From Clostridium sp. LS (lineage in GTDB: Bacteria > Bacillota > Clostridia > Clostridiales > Clostridiaceae): a stretch of DNA of 64,000 nt. Positions within the stretch are counted from its first letter, which is position 1; each line of letters begins with the position of its first letter. The stretch spans positions 1 to 64,000 of the forward strand of contig NZ_AUUU01000003.1 of the NCBI RefSeq assembly GCF_002760435.1. Reading direction: 5' to 3'. The position numbers and the translations under genes were made by a program. Shown here piece after piece: positions 40,054 to 50,024 of this stretch. Under the pieces are notes generated by a model, which worked only from the letters and a program-made list of their open reading frames with translations, did no database searches and had not been told where the DNA came from.

Positions 40054-43000
40054 ATGAATATTGCAAATATTAGTATTAAAAGGCCCGTATTTATTTCAGT
40101 TGTAATGATTGTCCTTACTATTTTAGGATACGTATCTTATGGAAAGCTTGCAATTAATGATATGCCAGATGCTGATTTGCCTTATGTGTCAGTTAGAGTT
40201 ACAGAAAATGGGGCAACGCCGGAAGCAATCGAAAGTAAAATAACTAAAAAGGTAGAGGATGCAGTACAGCAGATTTCAGGGGTTCAAAATATAACTTCAA
40301 CTGTAAATTCAGGATCTTCACAAACTGTAATAGAGTTTGATTTAAGTAAGGATGGAGAAATTGCAGCACAGGAGGTTAGAGATAAAATTTCAAGTGTTAG
40401 AGGGCAATTACCAACAGATGCAGATGATCCGGTCATTTCAAAGTTTGATATGTCTGCAACGTCTATTATATCTATAGCTGTTTATGGTTCAAGTAATAAT
40501 CAGGAAATGGCAGATTTTGTAGATAACACTCTAAAGCCAAAGTTGTATGCAGTTTCAGGTGTTGGAGCAATAAATGTATCTGGTGAAGATACAAGGGAAA
40601 TTCATATAAAATTAGATAATAATAAGTTACAACAATATGGCCTTACTTCAAGTGCTGTGATTAATAGTATTAAAAGTGATAATATTGACCAGTCTACCGG
40701 AAAAGTTATAGATGGAGATAATGAAATCTCTATTACTACAACCAGTAAAATACAAAAAGTAGAAGATTTTAAGAATATTTTAGTATCTAATAAAAATGGT
40801 AAAGAAATTAGAGTTAAAGATATTGCAACGGTTGAAGATGGCATTGTGGAGAGAACAAGCCAGGCTTATTATCAAGGAAATCCATCAATCGGTATTGACA
40901 TAATTAAGCAATCTGGTTCTAATACTGTTGAAGTTGCAAAAGACGTTAAAGCAGCATTAAATAAAGTTAAATCGTCATTGCCTAAGGATATGAAGGTTGA
41001 AGTAGTTAGTGATAATTCAACCTCAATACAAGATACAGTAAATGATGTTATGAAAACTATTCAACAAGGATGTATATTGGCAGTTATCATTGTATTCTTG
41101 TTTCTAAATGAATGGGAAAGTACTCTTATAAGTGCATTGTCTCTTCCAATTTCAATAATAACTACATTTATTTGTCTGAAACAGATGAACTTCTCATTAA
41201 ATACAATGTCTTTAATGGCGCTGTCATTGGCAGTAGGTCTTTTGATTGATGATGCTATAGTTGTTATAGAAAATATTGTACGACATCTGCATATGGGAAA
41301 ATCAGCAATAGATGCTGCCAGAGAGGCTACATCGGAAATTGGTTTTGCAGTAATAGCAACAACTTCAGCTGTTATTGCCGTATTTTTACCTATGGCAATG
41401 ATAGAAGGAATGCTTGGAAAGTTCTTCATTGAATTTGCGCTTACAATTGTTTTTAGTATGGCGATTTCATTATTTGTATCCTTTACTCTTGTACCTATGT
41501 TGTCATCCAAAATGCTTAAGGAAGGGAAAAAGGAAGGCAAAACCTTTATTGGTAAGTTCTTTAGATGGTTTAATGATAAATTTGATGTTTTAGCTGAGAA
41601 GTATTCACATCTTTTGGCTTTTCTTCTTCATAGAAGACTGATAGTTTTAATTGCTTGTGCAGGTATGTTTGTTGGAAGTATATTTATTGTTCCAGTGTTA
41701 GGTTTTGCTATGATGCCTTCAACAGATAAAGGACAATTAACTGTTAGTGCAGACTTTGATGCAGGAATAACCTTAAATAATGCAGAACAGAAAACAAAAC
41801 AGCTTGAAGAAATTGTTAAGAAAAATCCAGAGGTTCAATATATTTATTCAACTGTAACTAGTGGAAGTACGTCAATTAATATTACATTAGTTGATAAAAA
41901 GCAACGTAAGGATAGTGCAAGAGATATAGCTGAGAAACTTAGAACTGATTTAAAGGGGCTTCCAGGAATGGAGGTTACAGTAACGGCACCATCTATGGGA
42001 GGCGGTGGAAGATCGTCTAAAGATGTAACTTATGATCTTGTTGGAAGTGATAGAGAAAAAGTTCAAGCTTTTGCAGAAAAAATAAAAGCAGATATGGCAA
42101 AAGATCCACAAGCAAGTGATGTGGGCATTAATACCAGTTCGGGTAGACCAGAAGTAAAGATTGATGTGGATCGTGATAAAGCAGCTGATTTAGGAGTTAA
42201 TGCTTCAGACGTTGCCAATACTTTGACTACGCTATTTAATGGTTCAACTGTAACTAAATATGATGGTGGAACAGATAGGTATGATGTTAAAGTTCTATTG
42301 CAGGATGATGAACGTAGTAATATTAATGATCTTAATGAAATTTATGTTTCAAGCTCAAGTGGCAAGCTGATTCCTATAACTCAGGTAACTAAAAAAGTTA
42401 TTGGAACCACTTCTTCAACATTGCACAGATATAACAAGCAGGCACAAGTGGAACTCTCAACTAATGTTAAAGGTGCAGCTACAGGTACTTTCCAAGATCA
42501 ATATTTGGCTAAGATAAAAAGTGAGATGCCGGAAGGAGTTTCATTATCTATTGGAGGATCAAATGGAAGCATGCAAAAGAGCATGGTTAGTATGGAACAG
42601 AATGCAGTTTTGTCAATTTTATTTTTATATTTAATTATGGCAGCTCAATTTGAAAGTTTTGTTGATCCGATAGCTATAATGTTTGCATTACCACTTGCGA
42701 TTATTGGAGCAATACTAGGGCTATTTGTTTGCGGAAGTCAATTAAGTATGGTAGCCTTAATAGGTACAATAATGCTTATGGGACTTGTTGCGAAAAATGG
42801 TATCTTGCTTGTTGATGCCGCTAAGGAGAGAATAAAAAAAGGCATGCCGCGAAATGAAGCTTTGGTACAAGCTGGACTTGTAAGATTGCGTCCAATAGTA
42901 ATGACTACTTTAGCTATGATATTTGGTATGATTCCTACAGCATTAGCTACAGGAGCAGGTACTGAGATGCGTAAACCAATGGCACAAGCAATAATCGGAG

Positions 43001-43140
43001 GATTAATTACATCAACAATATTGACATTGTTTGTAGTACCAATAATATACACGTTACTTGATGGTTTAAAGAGAAGATTTAGAAGAGTATTTCAAAAGAA
43101 AGTGTCAAAAGATAGTGAAGAAACAAATTTAAGCTTATAA
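40054..43140 (+). CDS. RND multidrug efflux transporter (AcrB/MexB-like, HAE1 type)
   Basis: A 1028-residue proton-driven pump with the full RND plan: a first membrane segment at about 12-30, a large extracytoplasmic loop, membrane segments 2-6, a second loop and segments 7-12. The paired aspartates of the proton relay are present in AVGLLIDDAIVVIENI (about 388-403), and the second-half signature GLVAKNGILLVDAAKE is intact. AGGGGGG precedes ATG 40054. Substrates cannot be told from sequence. Pumps of this class are best known from Gram-negative bacteria but occur in clostridia. Confidence 0.95.
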   Translation: MNIANISIKRPVFISVVMIVLTILGYVSYGKLAINDMPDADLPYVSVRVTENGATPEAIESKITKKVEDAVQQISGVQNITSTVNSGSSQTVIEFDLSKDGEIAAQEVRDKISSVRGQLPTDADDPVISKFDMSATSIISIAVYGSSNNQEMADFVDNTLKPKLYAVSGVGAINVSGEDTREIHIKLDNNKLQQYGLTSSAVINSIKSDNIDQSTGKVIDGDNEISITTTSKIQKVEDFKNILVSNKNGKEIRVKDIATVEDGIVERTSQAYYQGNPSIGIDIIKQSGSNTVEVAKDVKAALNKVKSSLPKDMKVEVVSDNSTSIQDTVNDVMKTIQQGCILAVIIVFLFLNEWESTLISALSLPISIITTFICLKQMNFSLNTMSLMALSLAVGLLIDDAIVVIENIVRHLHMGKSAIDAAREATSEIGFAVIATTSAVIAVFLPMAMIEGMLGKFFIEFALTIVFSMAISLFVSFTLVPMLSSKMLKEGKKEGKTFIGKFFRWFNDKFDVLAEKYSHLLAFLLHRRLIVLIACAGMFVGSIFIVPVLGFAMMPSTDKGQLTVSADFDAGITLNNAEQKTKQLEEIVKKNPEVQYIYSTVTSGSTSINITLVDKKQRKDSARDIAEKLRTDLKGLPGMEVTVTAPSMGGGGRSSKDVTYDLVGSDREKVQAFAEKIKADMAKDPQASDVGINTSSGRPEVKIDVDRDKAADLGVNASDVANTLTTLFNGSTVTKYDGGTDRYDVKVLLQDDERSNINDLNEIYVSSSSGKLIPITQVTKKVIGTTSSTLHRYNKQAQVELSTNVKGAATGTFQDQYLAKIKSEMPEGVSLSIGGSNGSMQKSMVSMEQNAVLSILFLYLIMAAQFESFVDPIAIMFALPLAIIGAILGLFVCGSQLSMVALIGTIMLMGLVAKNGILLVDAAKERIKKGMPRNEALVQAGLVRLRPIVMTTLAMIFGMIPTALATGAGTEMRKPMAQAIIGGLITSTILTLFVVPIIYTLLDGLKRRFRRVFQKKVSKDSEETNLSL

Positions 43141-43160
43141 ACATGTGAAATTTTTAAAAA

Positions 43161-43197
43161 GACCATGCTAAAATTTAATTTAATTTTAGATATGGTC
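43161..43197. terminator. Hairpin between the pump and TolC-like genes
   Basis: GACCAT...TAAAATT pairs with AATTTTA...ATGGTC. No T run follows, so partial termination or mRNA protection is as likely as full termination. Confidence 0.45.
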
Positions 43198-43262
43198 CCT
43201 ACAAGTATTAAGAAAAATGTATTATATAGTAAGACAAAAATTTAGTGAAGAGGAGAATATAC

Positions 43263-44552
43263 ATGAGAAAGAATATAAATAAATTAGTTGCTTTTGCAAT
43301 AGGAGTAAGTATTATGAGCGGAAGTATCATACCAGCATTTGCGGCAGATACTACACAACAAACTGCAACAACTGCTATTGCAGGAACACAAATAGTAAAT
43401 GGAAAACCACTTCTAACTTTAAAAGATGCAATAAATGCAGCTATTAGCAATAGTGATACATTGGCTCTTGATGAAAAGAAGATAAATTATCAGGATAAGA
43501 TTAATGATCTTAATGAAAAAATGGACGACAATACTGGCGTTAGTGGTGATAAGAAGGATCTTAATGATGATACTCGTGATAATACATTAAATCAACTTAA
43601 GCAACAAAGAGATTTTGATGAAGATTCACTAATACAAAAAACTACAACTGCTTATAATGGCATTGTTACAAGCCAAATGAAGATAGATAAGGCGACAAAG
43701 GATATAGCGGTTAAAAACACACAATTGAATAATGCAAAACTAAAGCAAAGTTTAGGAATTACAACAACTCTTGATTTACAAGCCACAGCACTTCAAGTTG
43801 AAAATTTACAAAATGCACTAAAATCTAGTCAAAACGCATTGAAGGATGCAGAATATAGCTTTAAAGTATTAACTGGTAAAGATGTAACACTATATAGCTT
43901 AGAGCAAGATATTAAATATGAGGCATTTAAAATAGATGGTTCTGTAGATGAATATCTAGATAATGTTATAGATTCAGAATTAAAATATAAAGAGCAATTA
44001 AGTAAGCTTAATAAAGATTATTATAATGATTCAAATAATCAAGTGACTGAAGATGATGTAAATACTGCAAAAAATACATCTGATAGTGCTACAATGCCAA
44101 CAATAGGAAGTAGTGAAACTTTCGATCAATATATGAATGATTATAATACGTACGAAAAAAAGAAAAGTGCCTATACAAATGCTTTGTCAGGGCGTTTAGC
44201 ATATTTAAATACTAAATTAGGTGTTTATACAGCTGAAACAACTTTAAATGATACTAAAAAGCAATTAAAGGATACTTTAAGAACATTATATACCAACCTT
44301 CTTACAACAGAAGATAATATCAATTATATAAAGCAGAATATAGAATTAACAAATAAACAACTTAGTAATGCGAAGCTTAAATATGATTTAGGATTAATGA
44401 CTAAATCTGATTATGACGCTTTAGTTGTTAATAGTTTGGACTTAGACATTCAATTAAGAAGTGCTATTGATGGATATAATACTTTAAAAGAGGAGATTCA
44501 AAAGCCTTGGACACTTTCTTCTGGTGCAAGTGGACAAAGTAGCGCTAAGTAG
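43263..44552 (+). CDS. TolC-family outer-membrane-efflux-like protein
   Basis: A 429-residue secreted protein. A signal peptide ends near residue 26 (PAFAADT), followed by two OEP-type helical repeats: about 45-210, with NNAKLKQSLGITTTLDLQA, and about 330-415, with SNAKLKYDLGLMTKSDYDA. An intervening region of about 100 residues is rich in D, N, S, K and T. GAAGAGGAGA precedes ATG 43263; GTG 43245 is less likely. A monoderm has no outer membrane, so it may instead form a wall-spanning or adaptor-linked conduit. Confidence 0.85.
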   Translation: MRKNINKLVAFAIGVSIMSGSIIPAFAADTTQQTATTAIAGTQIVNGKPLLTLKDAINAAISNSDTLALDEKKINYQDKINDLNEKMDDNTGVSGDKKDLNDDTRDNTLNQLKQQRDFDEDSLIQKTTTAYNGIVTSQMKIDKATKDIAVKNTQLNNAKLKQSLGITTTLDLQATALQVENLQNALKSSQNALKDAEYSFKVLTGKDVTLYSLEQDIKYEAFKIDGSVDEYLDNVIDSELKYKEQLSKLNKDYYNDSNNQVTEDDVNTAKNTSDSATMPTIGSSETFDQYMNDYNTYEKKKSAYTNALSGRLAYLNTKLGVYTAETTLNDTKKQLKDTLRTLYTNLLTTEDNINYIKQNIELTNKQLSNAKLKYDLGLMTKSDYDALVVNSLDLDIQLRSAIDGYNTLKEEIQKPWTLSSGASGQSSAK

Positions 44553-44642
44553 TTTGTTTTACATTAAAAATAGAATTAGTAGAGATTGATTCATTAATAT
44601 ATATAACTAATTTATATATGCATAAAATTAGTGAAAGTGGTG

Positions 44643-44683
44643 AAAGTGTACTTATGCTGCGTTAGTATAGGTACACTTTTTTT
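44643..44683 (+). terminator. Terminator of the RND efflux operon
   Basis: AAAGTGTAC pairs with GTACACTTT, running into a T tract. Confidence 0.85.
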
Positions 44684-44687
44684 GTAT

Positions 44688-44742
44688 TTTAAATTTGTCA
44701 TTGAAAACGTAACTCAATTTTGAAGTTGTTTAAATTGAAAAG
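44688..44742 (+). promoter_or_regulatory. MtlR-type operator upstream of mtlA
   Basis: A block of about 55 bp starting TTTAAATTTGTCATTGAAAA is nearly the same as one at 49642-49697 upstream of mtlR. Each holds two direct ATTGAAAA(A/C)G units about 34 bp apart, roughly three helical turns, with a palindromic centre. It is probably the binding site of the PRD-type activator MtlR; a promoter must lie between it and mtlA at 44820. Confidence 0.65.
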
Positions 44743-44819
44743 GTTTTAGACATGCTATAAGATAATAACTGAAAGAACTAATACTAAAGTATATAAATAA
44801 AATAAATGGAGGTTTTATT

Positions 44820-46229
44820 ATGGAAACTAACAAATCGTCTCTAAAAGGAAGCGTACAAAGATTAGGTAGTTTTTTAAGTGGTATGGTATTACCTAACATC
44901 GGTGCATTTATTGCTTGGGGTTTAATTACGGCTTTATTTATTCCTACTGGATGGATTCCAAATGAATACTTTGGAAAGCTAGTAGGTCCAATGATAACTT
45001 ACTTATTACCATTACTTATTGGGTATACAGGTGGTAAGCTTGTATATGGACAAAGAGGAGCAGTAGTTGGTGCAATAGCAACTGCAGGTGTTGTAGTCGG
45101 AGCTTCTATTCCAATGTTCTTAGGAGCAATGATTATGGGACCATTTGGTGGATATGTTATCAAAAAAGTGGATCAATTGTTAGAAGGAAAAGTTCCAACA
45201 GGTTTTGAAATGTTAATTAATAACTTTTCAGCTGGAATTTTTGGAGGAATCGTATCACTTATAGGTTATACTTGTATTGAACCAGTGGTTACTGCTTTTT
45301 CAAACACATTAGGAAGTTTGGCTACTGTAGTTACTAATATGGGACTTTTACCTTTAATCGATATATTTATTGAGCCAGCGAAGGTATTATTTTTAAACAA
45401 TGCAATTAACCATGGTATATTATCTCCACTTGGAATTCAACAAGCACAAGAATTAGGTAAATCAATATTCTTCTTACTTGAAGCAAATCCAGGTCCAGGT
45501 CTTGGTATACTTTTAGCTTATACATTCTATGGTAAAGGCAATGCAAAACAATCAGCTCCAGGAGCTATAATCATTCACTTCCTTGGAGGAATACATGAAA
45601 TATACTTCCCATATATCTTGATGAAACCAATATTAATATTAGCAGCAATAGCTGGAGGAATTTGTGCAGATTTAACTTTCGTATTAACTGGGGCAGGACT
45701 TCAAGCACCAGCTTCACCAGGAAGTATCTTTGCAGTAATGGCTATGACACCTAAAGGTGGATATGCATCTGTTTTAGCAGGAGTTGTTGTAGGTGCAATC
45801 GTATCTTTCTTAGTTGGATCAATAATTCTTAAAGCTTCAAAAGACAATGGAGAAGAACAAGACATTAATGAAGCTCAAGCTAAAATGAAAGACATGAAAG
45901 CTGAAAGCAAAGGTGTAAAGGCTACAGAAACTACAGTTAACATATCAACAACTGATGTTAAGTTAATAGTATTTGCTTGTGATGCAGGTATGGGATCTTC
46001 TGCAATGGGAGAATCAATCCTTAAAAAAGCTTTAAAAGATGCCGGAATTAATGATGTTGCTGTTAAGCATTCATCAGTTGATAGTATTCCACAAGATGCT
46101 GATGTAGTATTTACTCAAGAAAACCTAGTTGAAAGAGCAAGAAAATCAGCAAATACAGCTAATATAATTACAATTAAGAACTTCTTAGATCGTTCAAAAT
46201 ATGATGAGTTCATAAGTACATTAAAATAG
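44820..46229 (+). CDS. mtlA: PTS mannitol transporter, IICB component
   Basis: Imports mannitol with phosphorylation to mannitol-1-phosphate. The 469-residue protein has an N-terminal membrane IIC domain (about 15-345) with the [10 protein letters not shown] substrate motif, then a linker and a IIB domain with the phosphocysteine in [13 protein letters not shown] (Cys about 387). The IIA domain is separate (mtlF, 52.1 kb). AATGGAGG precedes ATG 44820. An MtlR-type element lies upstream and a hairpin follows. Confidence 0.96.
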   Translation: METNKSSLKGSVQRLGSFLSGMVLPNIGAFIAWGLITALFIPTGWIPNEYFGKLVGPMITYLLPLLIGYTGGKLVYGQRGAVVGAIATAGVVVGASIPMFLGAMIMGPFGGYVIKKVDQLLEGKVPTGFEMLINNFSAGIFGGIVSLIGYTCIEPVVTAFSNTLGSLATVVTNMGLLPLIDIFIEPAKVLFLNNAINHGILSPLGIQQAQELGKSIFFLLEANPGPGLGILLAYTFYGKGNAKQSAPGAIIIHFLGGIHEIYFPYILMKPILILAAIAGGICADLTFVLTGAGLQAPASPGSIFAVMAMTPKGGYASVLAGVVVGAIVSFLVGSIILKASKDNGEEQDINEAQAKMKDMKAESKGVKATETTVNISTTDVKLIVFACDAGMGSSAMGESILKKALKDAGINDVAVKHSSVDSIPQDADVVFTQENLVERARKSANTANIITIKNFLDRSKYDEFISTLK

Positions 46230-46258
46230 CAAAAGGTTAATCTAATAACAGGTTATAA

Positions 46259-46308
46259 AATCTTAGCAATAAAGGACAATTGATGTGATTGTCCTTTGTT
46301 GTAAGATT
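46259..46308. terminator. Hairpin after mtlA
   Basis: AAAGGACAAT pairs with ATTGTCCTTT around TGATGTG, with further AATCTTA/TAAGATT pairing outside. The stem is strong but lacks a clean T run. Confidence 0.6.
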
Positions 46309-46549
46309 TATAAATATAAGTAATGATACTGGGTATTTTTTTTGCACATGTAAGTTAAAAAATTATCAAAGTTTAATATTTTGGAATAATTACTTTATTA
46401 AAATGATAATGTAACAAACAAAAGATAATATAGTTTAAAAGAAAAATTATAATTTATTCAATAAATAATCAATGGTGTTTGAATTTTATTTCCAATTAAG
46501 AATATTTAATGGGAGAAAACAAAAGTTTTTTCTTAAAAGATCAAAAATA

Positions 46550-46567
46550 TTGATTGATAATTAACAA
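46550..46567. promoter_or_regulatory. Candidate Rex operator of adhE
   Basis: TTGATTGATAATTAACAA matches TTGTTAA-N4-TTAACAA at 11 of 14 fixed positions, with a perfect right half, as does the ptb site at 4196. It lies 103 bp before adhE. Rex control of alcohol genes is well established in clostridia; this specific site is inferred. Confidence 0.5.
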
Positions 46568-46669
46568 ACAATGTTTAAGTACATACAGTCTTATTGAAAA
46601 AGTATAAACCAAGTTCACTAATTGAGTATAAATCAGATATGTTAAATAAATTAAAAGGGGAGAATATTA

Positions 46670-49291
46670 ATGAAAGTGACAAATGTTGAGCAATTAAAGA
46701 AGAAAATGGAGCAAATTAGAGCTGCTCAAAAGAAATACGCTACTTATACACAAGAACAAGTAGACAAAATTTTTAGAGAAGCAGCAATGGCAGCACTTGA
46801 TGCAAGAATACCACTTGCTAAGATGGCTGTAGAAGAATCTCGCATGGGTATATTTGAAGATAAAGTTATTAAGAACCATTTAGCTTCTGAGTATGTTTAT
46901 AATAAATACAAAAATGAGAAGACTTGTGGTGTTTTGGAAACAGATGATGCTTTTGGTATCACAAAAGTTGCAGAACCAATTGGTGTTGTTGCAGCTATCG
47001 TTCCAACAACTAATCCAACATCTACTGCTATATTTAAAGCATTAATATCTTTAAAAACAAGAAATGGTGTAATCTTCTCACCACATCCAAGAGCAAAAAA
47101 ATCAACAATAGAAGCAGCTAGAATAGTTCTTGAAGCAGCCGTTAAAGCAGGTGCTCCAGAAGGAATAATAGGCTGGATAGATGAACCATCAATTGAACTT
47201 TCAGGAATAGTAATGAAAGAAGCTGATATTACACTTGCGACTGGTGGTCCGGCAATGGTTAAGGCGGCTTATTCATCAGGTAAACCAGCGTTAGGTGTTG
47301 GTGCAGGTAATACACCAGTTATAATTGATGAAACTGCTCATATTAAAATGGCTGTTAACTCAATTCTTCTTTCAAAAACTTTTGATAATGGTGTTATCTG
47401 TGCATCAGAACAAGCTATCATTGCAATAGATAAAATTTATGATGAAGTTAAAAATGAGTTTATCGAAAGAGGATCTTATTTTTTAACAGGTGATGAGGTT
47501 GACAAAGTAAGAAAAACAGTAATGATTAATGGTACTGTAAATGGAGAAATAGTTGGTCAATCAGCTTTTAGAATAGCACAATTAGCTGGAATTGAAGTTC
47601 CAGAAGATACAAAAGTATTAATTGGAGAAGTAGAATTAATCGGACCTGAAGAACCATTATCTCATGAAAAATTATCTCCAGTCTTAGCTATGTATAAGGC
47701 AAAAACTTTTGATGATGCTTTAGATAAAGCTTGTAAGGTTTTAGCATACGGAGGTATGGGTCATACTTCAGTTCTATATACCAATGAATTAACTTGCAAA
47801 GATAGAATTGAAGCCTTTGGAGCAGCAATGAAAACTTCAAGAACATTTGTTAATATGCCAGCTTCACACGGTGCAGCAGGTGACACATATAACTTCAGAA
47901 TAGCACCATCATTTACTTTAGGCTGCGGTTCTTGGGGTGGAAATTCAATATCAGAAAATGTTGGAGTTAAGCATTTATTAAATATTAAGAGCGTGGCAAG
48001 AAGGAGAGAAAATATGCTTTGGTTTAAGGTTCCTGAAAAGATTTATTTTAAGTATGGTTGTTTAGGAATGGCTCTTGAAGAACTAAAGGATATGGAAAAG
48101 AAAAAAGCATTTATTGTAACGGATAAGATTTTGTACGATTTAGGAGTTCTTGATAATGTTACTAAGGTATTAGAACAAATAGGTGTAGACTATAGAATAT
48201 TCTATGATGTACAGCCAGATCCAACTCTTGAAAGCGCAAGAAAAGGTGCTAAAGAAATGCTTAACTTTGAACCTGATACAATAATAGCAGTTGGTGGTGG
48301 TTCACCAATGGATGCTGCTAAAATCATGTGGGTTCTTTATGAACAACCAGATGTTGCATTTGAAGATTTAGCAATGATATTTATGGATATCAGAAAGAGA
48401 ATCTACAATATGCCTAAGATTGGCAAAAAAGCTTCTTTTGTTGCTGTACCAACATCAGCAGGTACTGGTTCAGAAGTTACACCATTTGCTGTTATCACTG
48501 ATGAAAAAACAGGGGTAAAATATCCATTAGCGGATTATCAATTAACTCCTAACATGGCTATCATTGATGCAGAATTAATGATGAATATGCCAAGAGGATT
48601 AACGGCATCATCAGGTATAGATGCTCTAGTTCATGCAATAGAAGCTTATGTATCGGTGCTTGCGTCAGATTATTCTAATGGTTTAGCATTAGAAGCAGCA
48701 AGATTGATATTTAAATATTTACCAATCGCATACACTGAAGGAACAATTAATATAAAGGCAAGAGAAAAGATGGCTCATGCATCAACAATAGCTGGTATGG
48801 CATTTGCAAATGCATTCCTTGGAGTATGTCACTCAATGGCGCATAAACTAGGTGCAGAACATCACGTACCACACGGAACAGCAAATGCATTATTAATTAA
48901 TGAAGTAATCAGATTTAATTCAGTAGAGGATCCAAGAAAGCAAACTGCATTCCCACAATATAAATATCCAAGTGCTAAATCTAGATATGCTAAGATAGCG
49001 GATTATCTACAATTAGGCGGAGAAACAGAAGACGAAAAGATAGAAGCATTAATCAAGGCTATAGATGAATTAAAGATGAAGTTAAATCTGCCAATGACAA
49101 TTAAAGAAGCAGGGGTATCAGAAAAGAAATTCTATGCTACCTTATATAAGATGTCTGAATTATCTTTTGATGATCTATGCACAGGCGCAAATCCAAGATA
49201 TCCATTAGTGAGCGAAATAAAACAAATGTTTATTAATGTTTATGATCAAAAAGAAGAAATTAAGGAAGAAGTTGCAATAACAGAAAAGTAA
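46670..49291 (+). CDS. adhE: Bifunctional acetaldehyde-CoA/alcohol dehydrogenase
   Basis: Reduces acyl-CoA to aldehyde and then alcohol, using NADH at both steps. The 873-residue protein has an N-terminal aldehyde dehydrogenase domain (about 1-440) with the catalytic Cys244 in GVICASEQA, and a C-terminal iron-dependent alcohol dehydrogenase domain (about 450-865) with metal ligands in SSGIDALVHAIEAY and in GVCHSMAHKLGAEHHVPHG. AAAAGGGGAG precedes ATG 46670. It sits between mtlA and mtlR, so its product may dispose of the extra reducing power from mannitol. A Rex-like operator lies upstream. Confidence 0.96.
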   Translation: MKVTNVEQLKKKMEQIRAAQKKYATYTQEQVDKIFREAAMAALDARIPLAKMAVEESRMGIFEDKVIKNHLASEYVYNKYKNEKTCGVLETDDAFGITKVAEPIGVVAAIVPTTNPTSTAIFKALISLKTRNGVIFSPHPRAKKSTIEAARIVLEAAVKAGAPEGIIGWIDEPSIELSGIVMKEADITLATGGPAMVKAAYSSGKPALGVGAGNTPVIIDETAHIKMAVNSILLSKTFDNGVICASEQAIIAIDKIYDEVKNEFIERGSYFLTGDEVDKVRKTVMINGTVNGEIVGQSAFRIAQLAGIEVPEDTKVLIGEVELIGPEEPLSHEKLSPVLAMYKAKTFDDALDKACKVLAYGGMGHTSVLYTNELTCKDRIEAFGAAMKTSRTFVNMPASHGAAGDTYNFRIAPSFTLGCGSWGGNSISENVGVKHLLNIKSVARRRENMLWFKVPEKIYFKYGCLGMALEELKDMEKKKAFIVTDKILYDLGVLDNVTKVLEQIGVDYRIFYDVQPDPTLESARKGAKEMLNFEPDTIIAVGGGSPMDAAKIMWVLYEQPDVAFEDLAMIFMDIRKRIYNMPKIGKKASFVAVPTSAGTGSEVTPFAVITDEKTGVKYPLADYQLTPNMAIIDAELMMNMPRGLTASSGIDALVHAIEAYVSVLASDYSNGLALEAARLIFKYLPIAYTEGTINIKAREKMAHASTIAGMAFANAFLGVCHSMAHKLGAEHHVPHGTANALLINEVIRFNSVEDPRKQTAFPQYKYPSAKSRYAKIADYLQLGGETEDEKIEALIKAIDELKMKLNLPMTIKEAGVSEKKFYATLYKMSELSFDDLCTGANPRYPLVSEIKQMFINVYDQKEEIKEEVAITEK

Positions 49292-49356
49292 TTCTTAAAT
49301 CAATGTTTAGGCACCTGAAAATTTTGATTGTGCCTTATATAAAAGGGGCGATAAAT

Positions 49357-49551
49357 GTGAATGTTGAAGAAAACAAAGCAATAGCAAGCATGAAAGAAGA
49401 AATATCAGAGCTAAAAGAAGAAATGCTTAAGTTGAATAATTTAGTCTTTGATATGATAAAAGAACTTAAAATTAATGCAAGTATGAAAATGGACAGTGAA
49501 AACTCTAAAGAAATTGATGATATTTTGAAAAAATGCATGGATAATTTTTAA
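49357..49551 (+). CDS. Small coiled-coil protein of unknown function
   Basis: A 64-residue product starting at GTG 49357 behind AAAAGGGG. An upstream in-frame ATG at 49303 has no ribosome site and would run through a GGCAC/GTGCC hairpin. The sequence is highly charged and heptad-like (MKEEISELKEEMLKLNNLVFD), then less ordered, with no cysteine cluster or membrane segment. It follows adhE by 65 nt and precedes a strong hairpin, so it is probably the last gene of the adhE transcript. It could pair with itself or another coiled coil; function is unknown. Confidence 0.6.
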   Translation: MNVEENKAIASMKEEISELKEEMLKLNNLVFDMIKELKINASMKMDSENSKEIDDILKKCMDNF

Positions 49552-49560
49552 CATAATAAT

Positions 49561-49582
49561 CTCCCAGCTTAAGTGCTGGGAG
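49561..49582. terminator. Terminator hairpin after the adhE unit
   Basis: CTCCCAGC pairs perfectly with GCTGGGAG around a 6-nt loop. The T tract is short. Confidence 0.65.
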
Positions 49583-49641
49583 CCCTTTATACTAAAAACA
49601 TATACTTAATTAAAAGTTCAGTCAAATCAATATTTTCAAAG

Positions 49642-49697
49642 TTTAAATTTGTCATTGAAAACGTACCACAAATTTGAACTTGTTTAAATTGAAAACG
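49642..49697 (+). promoter_or_regulatory. MtlR-type operator upstream of mtlR
   Basis: This is the second copy of the mtlA upstream element, with the same internal spacing: ATTGAAAACGTA begins at 49654 and again at 49688. It lies about 330 bp before mtlR, so the mtlR-mtlF-mtlD transcript would have a long leader, and the activator would control its own gene. Confidence 0.65.
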
Positions 49698-49905
49698 TAT
49701 TTGGTATGATTTAATATAGAAAGTGAAAGAAGCAATATTAATTAACATTGATGCATTTGCTTGAAAATTAATTAAGATTCTAGTTACATTCGCATTATTA
49801 TTTCTAAATGAATGTCGACTAAAGTGATACAAATAATTAAAATAAATTTACGTCAAGTTAATGACTTTGTTTCTAGTGGATGCATGGAATTTTCTGCAAA
49901 GGGAA

Positions 49906-49971
49906 AATCTATTTTCAAAGAAATTAAAAAAATGTAGTTAATAATAATTTAAGCATTCATGAAAATAGATT
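49906..49971. other. Inverted repeat in the mtlR leader
   Basis: AATCTATTTTC (49906-49916) and GAAAATAGATT (49961-49971) are perfect 11-bp arms around 44 nt of AT-rich sequence, 54 bp before mtlR. A leader structure or regulator site is possible. The rest of the 473-nt gap shows no gene. Confidence 0.45.
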
Positions 49972-50024
49972 CTTAGGTTATTACAAAAAATATAAAAAAT
50001 AAAAAGTAAGTCAGGTGATATATA

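Larger units (their letters stand above)
46230..46669 (+). other. Intergenic region mtlA-adhE
   Basis: No gene is present. It starts with the hairpin at 46259-46308 and contains a Rex-like site at 46550-46567; the AT content is very high. The long spacer implies that adhE has its own promoter, though no convincing -35/-10 pair was singled out. Confidence 0.5.

Noticed and set aside
41061..41540. Minus-strand open frame of 159 codons within the RND pump gene
   Set aside because: It is antisense to conserved membrane segments; its composition reflects the opposite strand.
49587..49832. Minus-strand open frame upstream of mtlR
   Set aside because: It covers the repeated MtlR-type element and AT-rich leader, with no ribosome site or recognisable protein sequence.
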